NCBI GenBank assembly: GCA_009773165.1
Contig: WOUZ01000003.1
Span: forward strand, 247,890 to 311,889
From: Bacteroidota bacterium
GTDB lineage: Bacteria; Bacteroidota; Bacteroidia; Bacteroidales; F082
Direction: 5' to 3'
Length of the DNA stretch: 64,000 bases
The notes below the pieces were generated by a model. It saw nothing but the letters and a program-made list of their open reading frames with translations. It ran no database searches and was not told the DNA's origin. Shown here piece after piece: positions 8,116 to 17,370 of this stretch. Each line of letters opens with the position of its first letter. The first letter of the stretch is position 1. A program made the translations under genes and the position numbers.

Positions 8116-11100
8116 TTAAATACCTACGTTAACACCTGCCATAAAAGTTCTGGCTTGTGGATAAAAACCACGATCGATGCCATAGCTTCCACCACCGATT
8201 TCAGGATCGTAACCACTGTATTGTGTAAAAGTGAAGAGATTGTTAGCACCAAAATACACTCTCAGATTATTAAGTCCAATCTTTTGAACTACATTTTTTG
8301 GCAACTGATACCCTACCTGCATGGTTTTAATGCGCATATATGCGCCGCTGGTCAGGTGGAATGTTGATGGGTTGGCAAAGTTTTTATTGGGGTCGCCTTG
8401 TACAAGACGTGGGAACGTGTTTGACGTGCCTACACCTTGCCAACGATCCAATACATCGGTTGTCCAGTTGGCACTGGTAATATCAAGACGGCGTAGTCCG
8501 TTATATATATCATTGCCGGCAACTCCCTGAGCAAATACCATTATATCAAAGCCTTTCCATGCTGCTGAGATAGTAAATCCGTAGCTGAAATTTGGAGTTG
8601 GATCGCCAATTACTGTGCGGTCTTCGCTGGTGATAGCACCATCGCCATTGAGGTCGGCATATTTAAAGTCACCAGGTTTGGCGTTAGGCTGAATCATGTT
8701 GCCATCGGCATCCAAATGATTCTGGATATCACCATTCGACTGGAATACACCAAGAACTTCAAAGCCATAGAAAACACCTATTGGTTGTCCAACCATCAAA
8801 CGACTAATTTCATAGCTGCTCGACTGGAATCCTGCACCTGTGCGATAATCAACATCGTCACTAATGAAAGTAACCTCATTTTTCAGGTAAGAACCGTTTG
8901 CTTTAACATCAAACTCAATATCAGACACGTTGAACCTATATGACAACTCAAGCTCAATACCCTTGTTGGTCATTGAAGCCACATTGCCTGTTGGATCATC
9001 AGCACCTGTATAGGCTGGCATCTGTATTGGCTGAAGCATACCAGTTGTACTTTTATCATAAAGGTCGAATGTAATTCTAACATCATTGAATAAAGTAGCT
9101 TCAAAACCTATGTTCGATTGACTTGTCTGTTCCCATTCAAGATCTGGATTTGCAGGGGCATTAGGACTGTATCCTACTACATAACCGTCATAGTTGAAAG
9201 TGTAGTTTCTGCCACCACCTATTGTTGAAAGGTATCTGAAATCACCGATGTTATCATTTCCGGTAACACCATATGATCCTCTGATTTTTAAGAAATTAAA
9301 CCAGTCGATTTCTGGGAAAAATGCCTCTTTTGATACTACCCAACCAACTGATACTGATGGGAAATAACCAAATTTCTTGTTGCTTCCGAAACGTGAAGAT
9401 CCATCCCTTCTTAAAATACCTGTGAACAGATATTTCTGATCATAATTGTAGGTCAAACGTCCGAAGAGTGAAGCCACTTTATGGTCAGCACCTTCCCAAC
9501 CACTTCCAATTCTGTCTTCATCAGCAACAGAGTAGTTCATGGATGCATCTTCAAAATTGTCAACAGGTACATTTTTATAACTTACACTAGTACCTTTGCT
9601 GTTTTCAACAAATGCTGCAGAGCCAATAAGGGCCGAAACATCATGTCTGCCAAATTTGCGTGAGTATGTGGCTGTGTTTTCCCAGTTCCACATCAAACCT
9701 TGGTTCTGGTTTCTGTCAAAAGAAGTTTTAACATAAGATGTAGCTGAATTCAAGTAAGCGATAGGAGTAAAGCCTTCACCACCCCAAAAAGCCAGCTTTG
9801 TTCCAATGTCAGATTTTAATTTTAACCCTTTGATAGGTTCTAATTCAGCATAAAAATTACCAACAAAATTGTCGGACCAACCATAGTTTCCTAAGTGGGT
9901 TGCAATATAAGCCAGCGGATTTGTCATTTCTTGTGCAACATACGGTGAAATACCATAAGGATTGCCATCTGCGTCTCGCACTACAGGGAAGTCGGAATAA
10001 GGAGTTGAGTTGGCAATTGCAGGATCAATAATCACAAGTTGAGTGATAGGATCAAGGTTGATTGCTGAAGCTAATGGACCACCATATTCGCTATTGGTGT
10101 TAAGAGAGCCTTTACTCTTAATATGACTGTAGCCAAAGTTATTTCCAACTTTTAACCATTCATTGATTTTATGAGAGGAGTTTAACCGGAGGTTTAGTCG
10201 TTTGTAGCGCGAAATATCTGTGGCAACAATACCTTCCTGGTCAAAATACCCAAATGACATATAATAGGTGGAACGATCGTTGCCTCCGTTAATGCTGAAC
10301 TCGTGATTTTGTATCATTGCGCTCTTATTGAAAATCGCGGCCTGCCAGTCAGTTCCTTCACCATATTGATCAGGATTTGCAAACAAAGGTTGCTGATTTG
10401 CATTTGTCAACATTTCATTACGGATAGTAGCATATTCCGTTGCATTTAAGAGGTCTAATTTTTTTGCAGGACTCTGTGTTCCAAAATAGGTATGGTAATT
10501 CACGCGCATGCTGCCTGAAGAACCTTTTTTGGTTGTAACAATAATAACGCCGTTAGCAGCGCGTGTCCCGTAAATAGCAGCAGAAGCTGCATCTTTCAGG
10601 ATTTCAATACTCTCAATGTCAGCTGCATTAAGGTAGTCGATACCTCCAACGTCGACAGGAGTTCCATCAACTACATAAAGAGGGTCGCTGTTATTAAAAT
10701 TTGTTGTTCCCCTCACACGTACTGTGGCCGAAGCACCTGGCTGTCCAGAGCTTGCAGCAATTGTAACACCTGATGTGCGCCCTTGTAATGCCTGCTCTAA
10801 CCTGGAAATTGGCATGTTTTCAAGGTCTTTGGATTTTACGCCCGAAATAGCGCCTGTTACAACACTTTTTTGCTGAACTCCATACCCTACAACAACAAAC
10901 TCTTCAAGTTCGTTTACATCAGATTCAAGTGCCCAATCTAGTGTTATAGTTTCACCTTTAGCAATTGAAATTGTTCGTGTAGAGGTTTGATAACCAACAA
11001 ATTTTACCTGAATTGCACGATTGCCTTCAGGAATTTGCAGTGTATAGTTACCATCAAGATCGCTGACGGTTCCATTAGTTGTTCCCACTACCATGATATT

Positions 11101-11220
11101 TGCACCTGGCAGGGTTTCGTTAGTTGTTTTGTCAGAAACTTTCCCTTTGATTGTTGATTGTGCGTACATCAATCCGAAAGGAAGTAGCGACATTAAGATC
11201 AAAAATGTAAATCTTTTCAT
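8116..11220 (-). CDS. SusC-like TonB-dependent outer membrane transporter (RagA family)
   Basis: A 1034-residue transporter with a Sec signal peptide ending near QSTIKG, an N-terminal carboxypeptidase-D-regulatory-like domain (about 22-95), the plug domain (V-V-G-Y-G-V-Q-Q-K near 110, then V-V-D-G-T-P and A-A-I-Y-G-T-R-A-A-N-G-V-I) and a TonB-dependent beta barrel to the C-terminus. It has no N-terminal STN signalling domain, so it is not itself a transmembrane sigma-regulator input. It should import oligosaccharides bound by the SusD partner encoded 19 bp downstream. It is the first gene of the locus. No SusR-, HTCS- or ECF-type regulator gene is present in the window next to it. Confidence 0.96.
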   Translation of the reverse strand: MKRFTFLILMSLLPFGLMYAQSTIKGKVSDKTTNETLPGANIMVVGTTNGTVSDLDGNYTLQIPEGNRAIQVKFVGYQTSTRTISIAKGETITLDWALESDVNELEEFVVVGYGVQQKSVVTGAISGVKSKDLENMPISRLEQALQGRTSGVTIAASSGQPGASATVRVRGTTNFNNSDPLYVVDGTPVDVGGIDYLNAADIESIEILKDAASAAIYGTRAANGVIIVTTKKGSSGSMRVNYHTYFGTQSPAKKLDLLNATEYATIRNEMLTNANQQPLFANPDQYGEGTDWQAAIFNKSAMIQNHEFSINGGNDRSTYYMSFGYFDQEGIVATDISRYKRLNLRLNSSHKINEWLKVGNNFGYSHIKSKGSLNTNSEYGGPLASAINLDPITQLVIIDPAIANSTPYSDFPVVRDADGNPYGISPYVAQEMTNPLAYIATHLGNYGWSDNFVGNFYAELEPIKGLKLKSDIGTKLAFWGGEGFTPIAYLNSATSYVKTSFDRNQNQGLMWNWENTATYSRKFGRHDVSALIGSAAFVENSKGTSVSYKNVPVDNFEDASMNYSVADEDRIGSGWEGADHKVASLFGRLTYNYDQKYLFTGILRRDGSSRFGSNKKFGYFPSVSVGWVVSKEAFFPEIDWFNFLKIRGSYGVTGNDNIGDFRYLSTIGGGRNYTFNYDGYVVGYSPNAPANPDLEWEQTSQSNIGFEATLFNDVRITFDLYDKSTTGMLQPIQMPAYTGADDPTGNVASMTNKGIELELSYRFNVSDIEFDVKANGSYLKNEVTFISDDVDYRTGAGFQSSSYEISRLMVGQPIGVFYGFEVLGVFQSNGDIQNHLDADGNMIQPNAKPGDFKYADLNGDGAITSEDRTVIGDPTPNFSYGFTISAAWKGFDIMVFAQGVAGNDIYNGLRRLDITSANWTTDVLDRWQGVGTSNTFPRLVQGDPNKNFANPSTFHLTSGAYMRIKTMQVGYQLPKNVVQKIGLNNLRVYFGANNLFTFTQYSGYDPEIGGGSYGIDRGFYPQARTFMAGVNVGI

Positions 11221-11612
11221 ACTTCTTGATTTGTGATTGCGATTAGGTTTGAAAATGTAAAAGCAATATTAATGTATAAACAAAAATGAAATGAAAAATA
11301 TTCGTACATCACGGTTACTTCGTAATGGTGTCGTTGCCACATCAACACTACTACAAATGTTATTTAAAGTATTGATAAATAATGTAATATGATCATTTTA
11401 TCCTTACAACTGCAATCTTTTTTAAACTTTTCGAAATTACTGTTGTTGTGCAACGAAATTAATATTTGCACAACCTGAAGTCAAGAAGGTTCATTGGATT
11501 TTTCGGAAATAGTATGAAATATGCTGGTCTTGCGAGAAAACCTTATGCTAACTTGTATAAGCTAAAGTAAGAAATCTTTGTTTAAAATGTAACGAAGTGA
11601 GCAGTTAGTCCA
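11221..11612. other. Intergenic region upstream of susC
   Basis: About 390 bp of AT-rich sequence with no supportable gene. It must contain the promoter and leader of the polysaccharide utilisation locus, since susC is its first gene. I could not place a TTTG/TAnnTTTG promoter here with confidence. The nearest match on the minus strand is a TAATATTG at plus 11264-11271, with no convincing -33 element. No clear terminator hairpin is seen for the TPR gene ending at 11613. Confidence 0.5.
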
Positions 11613-13514
11613 TTATTTAACTACTGGCAATAAACTCATTTTTTCATTAAAGAGCGCTGATTCAAAAGGATTGATTTGTTGCGTTTTTTTATAGGCTTCT
11701 TTAGCTAAATCAATCTTTTTCATTGCAACATAAATGTCGCCTAACAAAAAGTAAACTGCTTCATGGTTTTGGTTGAGTGGAAGACATCCAGATTTTATTT
11801 CTTCAACCGCTTCATTGTATTGTTTGAGCATAAAATGAGCCTCAGCTTTCCATAAGTGTATAAGGTAAGCATTATTAATTGCAACTGCTGTTTTTGAAAG
11901 TTGAAGTATTTTAGCATAGTCTCCCTGCTCCTTTAAAAGGTTAAAAGAAAATAGTTTTGGTGTAATGTAATCAGGAAGAAGTAAGAGCGACTGATCAATA
12001 CGTGACTGAGCTGAAAATAACTCTAATAGTTTGGATTCAGCATAACCAAGGTAAAACCATGCCGGAGCAAACTGACTATTTTGCCTGATAGCAAGTTCAA
12101 AATTAAAATCTGCTTCTTTCCATTTCCCAACAGATAAATTCTTTTTACCGGCATTTAAATTATTTCGGCTACTTTCTGATAAGTCTTCGCTCGCCATGTC
12201 GTAGCTTATTTTCATGATCTCCATTTGTTCAACATCATCATAGTCAGCACTTAGATTTATGCATTCCTGAATATTTTCAACAAAAGAGTTATCGCCGTTA
12301 ACTGCGCTGTTAGCAGAAATAAAAAGTTCATAATATGGTTTTGGCTGATTGGCCCTTTGTTGCTCAAGATTAGTGATGATTTTTTCGTTGAAAATATATG
12401 TTGTTGGAAGCGAATCACTTTTATATGTAAGTCCAAATATCATATCATCAAATTCTTGTTTCCAGCCACTTGTTTCCAGATTTAATTCGTCATCTTTTGA
12501 AAGTGATTTCATCAAACTTAAGTTTGATTTTACAGATGTAAAGCCGCTATTTTGAAGAATTATTTTTTGTAAAAGATTGACAAAGAGCCGGAATTGATAC
12601 TGATCGAATGTGCCCGTTTCTAAAAGCTGGATTTTTTTTGCGGCAAAGTTGTCGAATTGGAACTTCCTTTGTTTAGCAAAATCTTCTCTTGTCGATTTTA
12701 CAAGGTCAAGGCTTCCAGTTTTCTTAGGGAAGTCTAGCTCGCAGAATGCTTCAACTTTATGAAAGAAAACTTCTGACTCCTCAATAATTTCATCAAGTTC
12801 CTTTAAGTCATTGATATCATAACTTATGCTAAAGTTGGATTCAGCATTTTTAAACTTGTTTTTTAATTGTGTTATTGGCTTATTGATTGCTTTAAAAGGT
12901 AAAGAATCAATCAAGGCATCATAAAAACTAAGATGTTTGAAAAAATCAGACCGCTTTGCCTCATCTATAACCTCTTTCGAGGTGAGAAGCATATCCTCAT
13001 ATTTCTTTTCTTTTTCGAGCTTAAGAAGAGAGTTATATTTCGTTGCAAATAATTTAAAATCATCATAATAAGTTTCATTCAAATAGATTGGCTCTGATGA
13101 ATCTATCCCACTTTGGAAAACAAATGAGAGCCAAAGTTTAATGTCTTTCTTTGCATATGTCAGCAATATGCGTATAATTTTTCCATCTTCTTCGATAGGT
13201 TGTATGTTTTGAGCAAATTCAACTTTCTTTTCTTGAAATAGTGCTATTGATGCAATTTCATCCTTTAAGTCGCCCTCTTTGAAATAAGCGCGTTCACTTT
13301 TTTCATTGGGCTGAATAACAAAATAGATGTATTCAGAAGCAATAAATTGATCAGGAGTGTTCCCGACAATTCCTTTAGCATCAGATAATGAAATGGTTAG
13401 GCTGTAAGTTGTTTTGCCTTTTTGCTTATAATTAAGTTCAGTCGTTTGGCTATTTAAGGATGTTGAAATTAAAATTAGGATGGTTACAAAAACAGCAATG
13501 GTTGAATTTTTCAT
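11613..13514 (-). CDS. Exported TPR-repeat protein, last gene of the small-GTPase operon
   Basis: A 633-residue protein with an N-terminal signal peptide (hydrophobic residues 6-20, likely cleavage near NSQ). A long unrecognised central region follows, then TPR repeats at about 455-625 (for example G-K-W-K-E-A-D-F-N-F-E-L-A-I and Y-F-L-L-G-D-I-Y-V-A). It has no catalytic motif I can recognise. It starts 48 bp downstream of the histidine kinase gene, in the same direction as the kinase, GTPase and OmpA-like genes, so it is probably the last gene of that operon. As a periplasmic protein-interaction module (inference) it could meet the periplasmic OmpA-like domain of the membrane protein encoded in the same operon. 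Confidence 0.75.
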   Translation of the reverse strand: MKNSTIAVFVTILILISTSLNSQTTELNYKQKGKTTYSLTISLSDAKGIVGNTPDQFIASEYIYFVIQPNEKSERAYFKEGDLKDEIASIALFQEKKVEFAQNIQPIEEDGKIIRILLTYAKKDIKLWLSFVFQSGIDSSEPIYLNETYYDDFKLFATKYNSLLKLEKEKKYEDMLLTSKEVIDEAKRSDFFKHLSFYDALIDSLPFKAINKPITQLKNKFKNAESNFSISYDINDLKELDEIIEESEVFFHKVEAFCELDFPKKTGSLDLVKSTREDFAKQRKFQFDNFAAKKIQLLETGTFDQYQFRLFVNLLQKIILQNSGFTSVKSNLSLMKSLSKDDELNLETSGWKQEFDDMIFGLTYKSDSLPTTYIFNEKIITNLEQQRANQPKPYYELFISANSAVNGDNSFVENIQECINLSADYDDVEQMEIMKISYDMASEDLSESSRNNLNAGKKNLSVGKWKEADFNFELAIRQNSQFAPAWFYLGYAESKLLELFSAQSRIDQSLLLLPDYITPKLFSFNLLKEQGDYAKILQLSKTAVAINNAYLIHLWKAEAHFMLKQYNEAVEEIKSGCLPLNQNHEAVYFLLGDIYVAMKKIDLAKEAYKKTQQINPFESALFNEKMSLLPVVK

Positions 13515-13562
13515 AAACGTAATGTTTTAACTTTTCTAATTGGTTTACCGCGATTCTCTTTT

Positions 13563-15128
13563 TTATTCGGTAGATTTCACATCAGTCAAATCAATCGTAA
13601 ACGTACTTCCTTCTCCTGGTTCTGACTGAACATGAATGCTAAAGCCATGAACATCAAGAATTTTTTTTACTATACCAAGACCAAGACCAGTGCCTTTTTC
13701 TCCATAAGTACCGACTGTTGTTTTACGGGTAAACTCAGTGAATAGTTTATCGATTGTTTCTCTATTTATGCCGATTCCGGTGTCTTTTACCTGTATTTTG
13801 TGGCTGTTTCCTGTTGTTTTAAACTCTAGTGCTATAACGCCATTTTCGGGTGTAAATTTCACAGAGTTTCCAACTAAGTTATTGAGGGCTTGCCCGATCA
13901 AGGTTTCGTCGCCTTCCATTTTGAATTCAGGATCAATCTTTGTCTTTAATTCTATCTGCTTTTGCTTAAGCTTCATCGCCTGCATTTTTTCAATGTAAGT
14001 AATGAGCCTTTGCGGTATTATCAGGTTTTTTGTGATTTTATAGTTTCCTAACTCTAAATTTGACCATTGAAAAAGTTTATCGTTGTAGTCAAGTAATCGA
14101 AGCATCTCCGATTTGATGTCGGCCATGAGCTCGAATTGTGAAGGACTAATTTTTGAAATCATTTCATTGTCTGAAAGCAGCAGGTCAGCAAGACCAATTA
14201 CTGCGCCAATCGGAGAACGTAAATCATGAGAAATTATCGAAACAAATTGATCTTTGAAACCCAACAATTGTTTTAGTTTTTTTTCTGTTGAAGCTAGCTG
14301 ATCAAGGGTAAGTTTCTGCTCTCTTGCCTTTTGGATAAAACCATCATTAAGGTCAGTTTCTTTATTTAAGGGTTTAATAAGCAAATAGTTGCGTTCTTCA
14401 TGACGAAGCGCTAAGGCTTGAAGGTAAATTTTCTCAGATAAATTTTTTGATTCTTCCCATATGCCACTCACCTTTTTGCCATCCTCTTTACTGTTCCAAA
14501 GTTCGTCAACTTCAACTTGAAATACTTCGATGTAGGGAAAAGTTTCGGTTAAGTCAATGTATTTCCCATTGTAAACCAATGAATTACGCAAGCTTTTAAA
14601 CCAATTAGGTGTTGTTCCAAGTAATCTGTATCCGTTTAGTGTTTTTTCAAAACTAAGGTAATCCAATAAATATAAAGCAGAAAGAGTGCCGCGTGCATTT
14701 GATTGCTTTTGGTCGGTGACTTTGCTTAATTTTTCTTCATTATATAGTTGAATGATGGGATGTATGATCTCAACTTGTCGTGTTTGATCCACGATAAAAA
14801 CCCAATTATGATTTGTTTCATCATTTAGGATATGTATTTCAACATAAATTTCTTCACTTACACGAACATGTGAAATTACCATTGGGTTGATCACCGGAGG
14901 AACCATGCCAATTAATATGTCGGTAAACTCGCTAATTGGCATTCCTTTGGCCGGGCTGTTCTCAAAATATTTGTCAAGCGGACCAAACCAATTCAGGATA
15001 TTGCCGTTTTCATCTGTATGTAAAATTACCAACCCAATATAGGGAGGTATCTCCTGTAGAATGTATCTGACAATTGAAGCAGATAAATCGCTAAGTCCGT
15101 TTTGATTTCTTACCTGAGTCATAGCCAT
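13563..15128 (-). CDS. Soluble sensor histidine kinase of the small-GTPase operon
   Basis: A 521-residue kinase without membrane segments. The N-terminal ~260 residues look like one or two PAS-like sensor regions (I-P-P-Y-I-G-L-V-I-L then E-N-G-N-I-L-N-W near 28-47). A coiled-coil linker (about 265-290) leads to the HisKA helix with phospho-acceptor His301 in ISHDLRSP. The HATPase domain has N-box Asn416-Asn421, G1 box D449-T-G-I-G and G2 box G-T-G-L-G-L-G near 479-484, so it should be active. No response regulator is encoded next to it. It begins 6 bp after the GTPase stop, pointing to cotranscription and probably a functional link: the kinase may read the GTPase state, or control it, in the cytosol (inference). 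Confidence 0.9.
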   Translation of the reverse strand: MAMTQVRNQNGLSDLSASIVRYILQEIPPYIGLVILHTDENGNILNWFGPLDKYFENSPAKGMPISEFTDILIGMVPPVINPMVISHVRVSEEIYVEIHILNDETNHNWVFIVDQTRQVEIIHPIIQLYNEEKLSKVTDQKQSNARGTLSALYLLDYLSFEKTLNGYRLLGTTPNWFKSLRNSLVYNGKYIDLTETFPYIEVFQVEVDELWNSKEDGKKVSGIWEESKNLSEKIYLQALALRHEERNYLLIKPLNKETDLNDGFIQKAREQKLTLDQLASTEKKLKQLLGFKDQFVSIISHDLRSPIGAVIGLADLLLSDNEMISKISPSQFELMADIKSEMLRLLDYNDKLFQWSNLELGNYKITKNLIIPQRLITYIEKMQAMKLKQKQIELKTKIDPEFKMEGDETLIGQALNNLVGNSVKFTPENGVIALEFKTTGNSHKIQVKDTGIGINRETIDKLFTEFTRKTTVGTYGEKGTGLGLGIVKKILDVHGFSIHVQSEPGEGSTFTIDLTDVKSTE

Positions 15129-15134
15129 TTTCTA

Positions 15135-15626
15135 TTAAAGCATACGCCGGGCAAGTTCTACAAAAGCCTCCTCAACCATCAGGTTTTCTTTAGCGCTTGT
15201 TAGCAGCACCTGCCATCCTTTTTGTTGAAGGGAGTGGATGGTTTCAGCTGGTATCTCCCAGGTTTCTGCGAGGTCACTTTTATTTATTAAAAGAATAAAA
15301 GGTGCATTGTTGGTGGTAGCTGATGCCATAGATTGCAATTGAACAGCAACTTCTATCGTTTCATTTCTTGTTCCGTCTGCTACCAAAAAATAACCGGATG
15401 ATCCGATTAGATAGCTGGGTTTCATCTTCATGAAATCGTCATCGCCGTATAAGTCCCATAACATGAGCGTCATGTCGTGACCATCAATTGAAATTTGTTT
15501 TTGATCAATTTTTACACCAATAGTGGTTTGGTATTTTTCTGAGAAAATACTGTTAACAAATTGCTGGACAAGACTGGTTTTCCCAACAGCAAATGCTCCC
15601 AACATGGCTATTTTTTTCTTGATCAT
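15135..15626 (-). CDS. Ras-like small GTPase (prokaryotic Rab/Arf-like)
   Basis: A 163-residue single-domain GTPase. All G motifs are present: P-loop GAFAVGKT at 10-17, switch I Thr35 in TTIG, G3 WDLYG at 57-61, G4 NKSD at 115-118 and G5 TSAK at 143-146. Position 62, where Ras has the catalytic Gln61, is Asp, and the P-loop has Phe12-Ala13 where Ras has Gly12-Gly13. Intrinsic hydrolysis is therefore probably slow and partner-dependent (inference). The start ATG overlaps the stop of the upstream OmpA-like gene by 4 nt (ATGA), so the two are translationally coupled. It fits the Ras-like GTPases of prokaryotes (relatives of MglA) rather than Era/Obg-type translation GTPases: it is short and has no extra domain. 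Confidence 0.92.
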   Translation of the reverse strand: MIKKKIAMLGAFAVGKTSLVQQFVNSIFSEKYQTTIGVKIDQKQISIDGHDMTLMLWDLYGDDDFMKMKPSYLIGSSGYFLVADGTRNETIEVAVQLQSMASATTNNAPFILLINKSDLAETWEIPAETIHSLQQKGWQVLLTSAKENLMVEEAFVELARRML

Positions 15627-17347
15627 TCTTGAGTTGGTTTAGTGTCAAAAACGGCGAAGTGTACAGAACGCAAATATACACTTTCTGTTAGGTCTTCAGC
15701 AAACAAAACCTGACCTTTTAAAAGTTCTTTTTTCACTCCTGCCTGCTCCAATAATGTCATAAATTCCTCGGCTCTTTTAGATGCAACCCGCTCATTTGCC
15801 TCGATATTTCCGTTTCTATTTGTGAATGACCGCACATAAATTGCCAACTTTTTACCATATAACTGATTATAGGCATCAAGGTTTACTGCTGCTTTTACTA
15901 ATGAATCAAACTGTATTTGTTGCTGACTATCAAGCGACACCACATTTATTTCAAATAAAAACCGTTGCTTTTCAATCGATGGGATGATCCATTTAAGATC
16001 AACCTTTTGCTGATTGAGTTCTGAAATATCAATTCCGTCTATACCATAAATTGATGAAATCTTTCCTTCAAAAGCATTTTGCCACTCCTGACTTGATGTA
16101 CCCGAAAGATAGAGTACACCTTTATCAAACCAAAGCTTAACACCTGCAGGTGGTTGAAGTGCCCGCTGAGCTCGTTTTATTACAATGGCCGAATCAGCCG
16201 AAATGAATGATTCTAAATGCATTTTAATCTCAGATGCTTCAATACCCGCATCACTGGCAATCTGGCTGTAGTCATCAGCTAACCGATCTTTTAATCCTTT
16301 GATAATGATAGACTTGCTTTTGATTGAATAACTTGTCAGGTGATATCCGGGGATTGATTCGAGTTTAGATGCGAACTCGGTATATTTTGAATTTCGTTGG
16401 ATTCTTTGTACGAGCAGATATCCTGCAACTGACAATAGAATTATTAACAAAACAATTAGGATGTATGGAGGACGCACCTTCTTTTCCTTTTTTTCTTTGA
16501 TTAAACTCGTCTGAAGAAATTTGGAAGTATGAACAAAAGAACTGGTGTCTCCATTAAACTTTTCAAGATCAATTCCATGGTTAAAGTGAACGGCTTCAAT
16601 GGTCTCCATCAGTGTGAGCCGATAATCAGCAGGTGGTTGACCTTCAATAACTGCAGCAATTATAGCAAAAGGCCCTTGTTCGACAAGAATTTTCAACTCA
16701 CCAACCTGAATTTCATCCAACGAACCCGGAGTTGCCGACTTGAATGAATCATGAGCAAAATCTCTGATTGCTGTAAGCATCGAGGAAATCAAATCTGATT
16801 CCAGCGGTTGACTCTCAGGGGCTAGCTCTTCGCGCAGCAAAAGACCTGTTTCCCTGTGGATTAGAAATACATGACTCACATGATACACATAGCTATTTGC
16901 AAGTACGATTTCGGTAAAAGTTCGCTTGCTAATAAGTGCCTGAAGTCTCCATTTGATTGTTTTTGGTGAAAAGCCGGTCTCCAAAGATGCGTTGATGGCT
17001 GCTACCATTCGTTTTAAGTCTTCCGCAACCGCTTTGCGAATGGCTGGTCCCATCACAGGGAAGAGAATATCTGCCAGGCGCTGCGGGTTTTTCTGGATGC
17101 TTTTGTGCATTGCATCCTCAACAAATGGCAAAAGTGTATCAACAGTTAATTCCCCCTTTTCAATCATTTTACGGATGGCGTATGGTAAAAGAGTGCTTAA
17201 CTCCTCCGCAAATTCATGTGGGTCGTTTAAAAGATTTTGAAGTCGGTTTAACTCCTCCTGACTTAAGCCAATCAGGAGTTTTCGTAACTCATTAAGCTTT
17301 CCGGCTTCAAGCAAACCTTCAGTTGAGGTATATGTTTTTTTTTCCAT
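15623..17347 (-). CDS. Inner-membrane protein with cytosolic longin/roadblock-like region and periplasmic OmpA-like domain
   Basis: A 574-residue protein with a single membrane segment at about 294-314, preceded by a Lys/Glu-rich stretch (284-292) that places the N-terminal ~290 residues in the cytosol. The cytosolic part has a helical region (10-150) and a compact alpha/beta region (about 155-265, beginning V-F-L-I-H-R-E-T-G-L-L-L) whose pattern recalls longin/roadblock-type GTPase partners. The periplasmic part has BON-like repeats (about 320-445) and an OmpA/MotB-like C-terminal domain (460-570, with A-x-x-R-V-A-S-K-R-A-E-E-F). The gene overlaps the GTPase gene by 4 nt, which strongly suggests that the GTPase docks on the cytosolic part while the OmpA domain contacts peptidoglycan (inference). 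Confidence 0.8.
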   Translation of the reverse strand: MEKKTYTSTEGLLEAGKLNELRKLLIGLSQEELNRLQNLLNDPHEFAEELSTLLPYAIRKMIEKGELTVDTLLPFVEDAMHKSIQKNPQRLADILFPVMGPAIRKAVAEDLKRMVAAINASLETGFSPKTIKWRLQALISKRTFTEIVLANSYVYHVSHVFLIHRETGLLLREELAPESQPLESDLISSMLTAIRDFAHDSFKSATPGSLDEIQVGELKILVEQGPFAIIAAVIEGQPPADYRLTLMETIEAVHFNHGIDLEKFNGDTSSFVHTSKFLQTSLIKEKKEKKVRPPYILIVLLIILLSVAGYLLVQRIQRNSKYTEFASKLESIPGYHLTSYSIKSKSIIIKGLKDRLADDYSQIASDAGIEASEIKMHLESFISADSAIVIKRAQRALQPPAGVKLWFDKGVLYLSGTSSQEWQNAFEGKISSIYGIDGIDISELNQQKVDLKWIIPSIEKQRFLFEINVVSLDSQQQIQFDSLVKAAVNLDAYNQLYGKKLAIYVRSFTNRNGNIEANERVASKRAEEFMTLLEQAGVKKELLKGQVLFAEDLTESVYLRSVHFAVFDTKPTQE

Positions 17348-17370
17348 CCTGCTTGCAAAGTGAATTGTTT

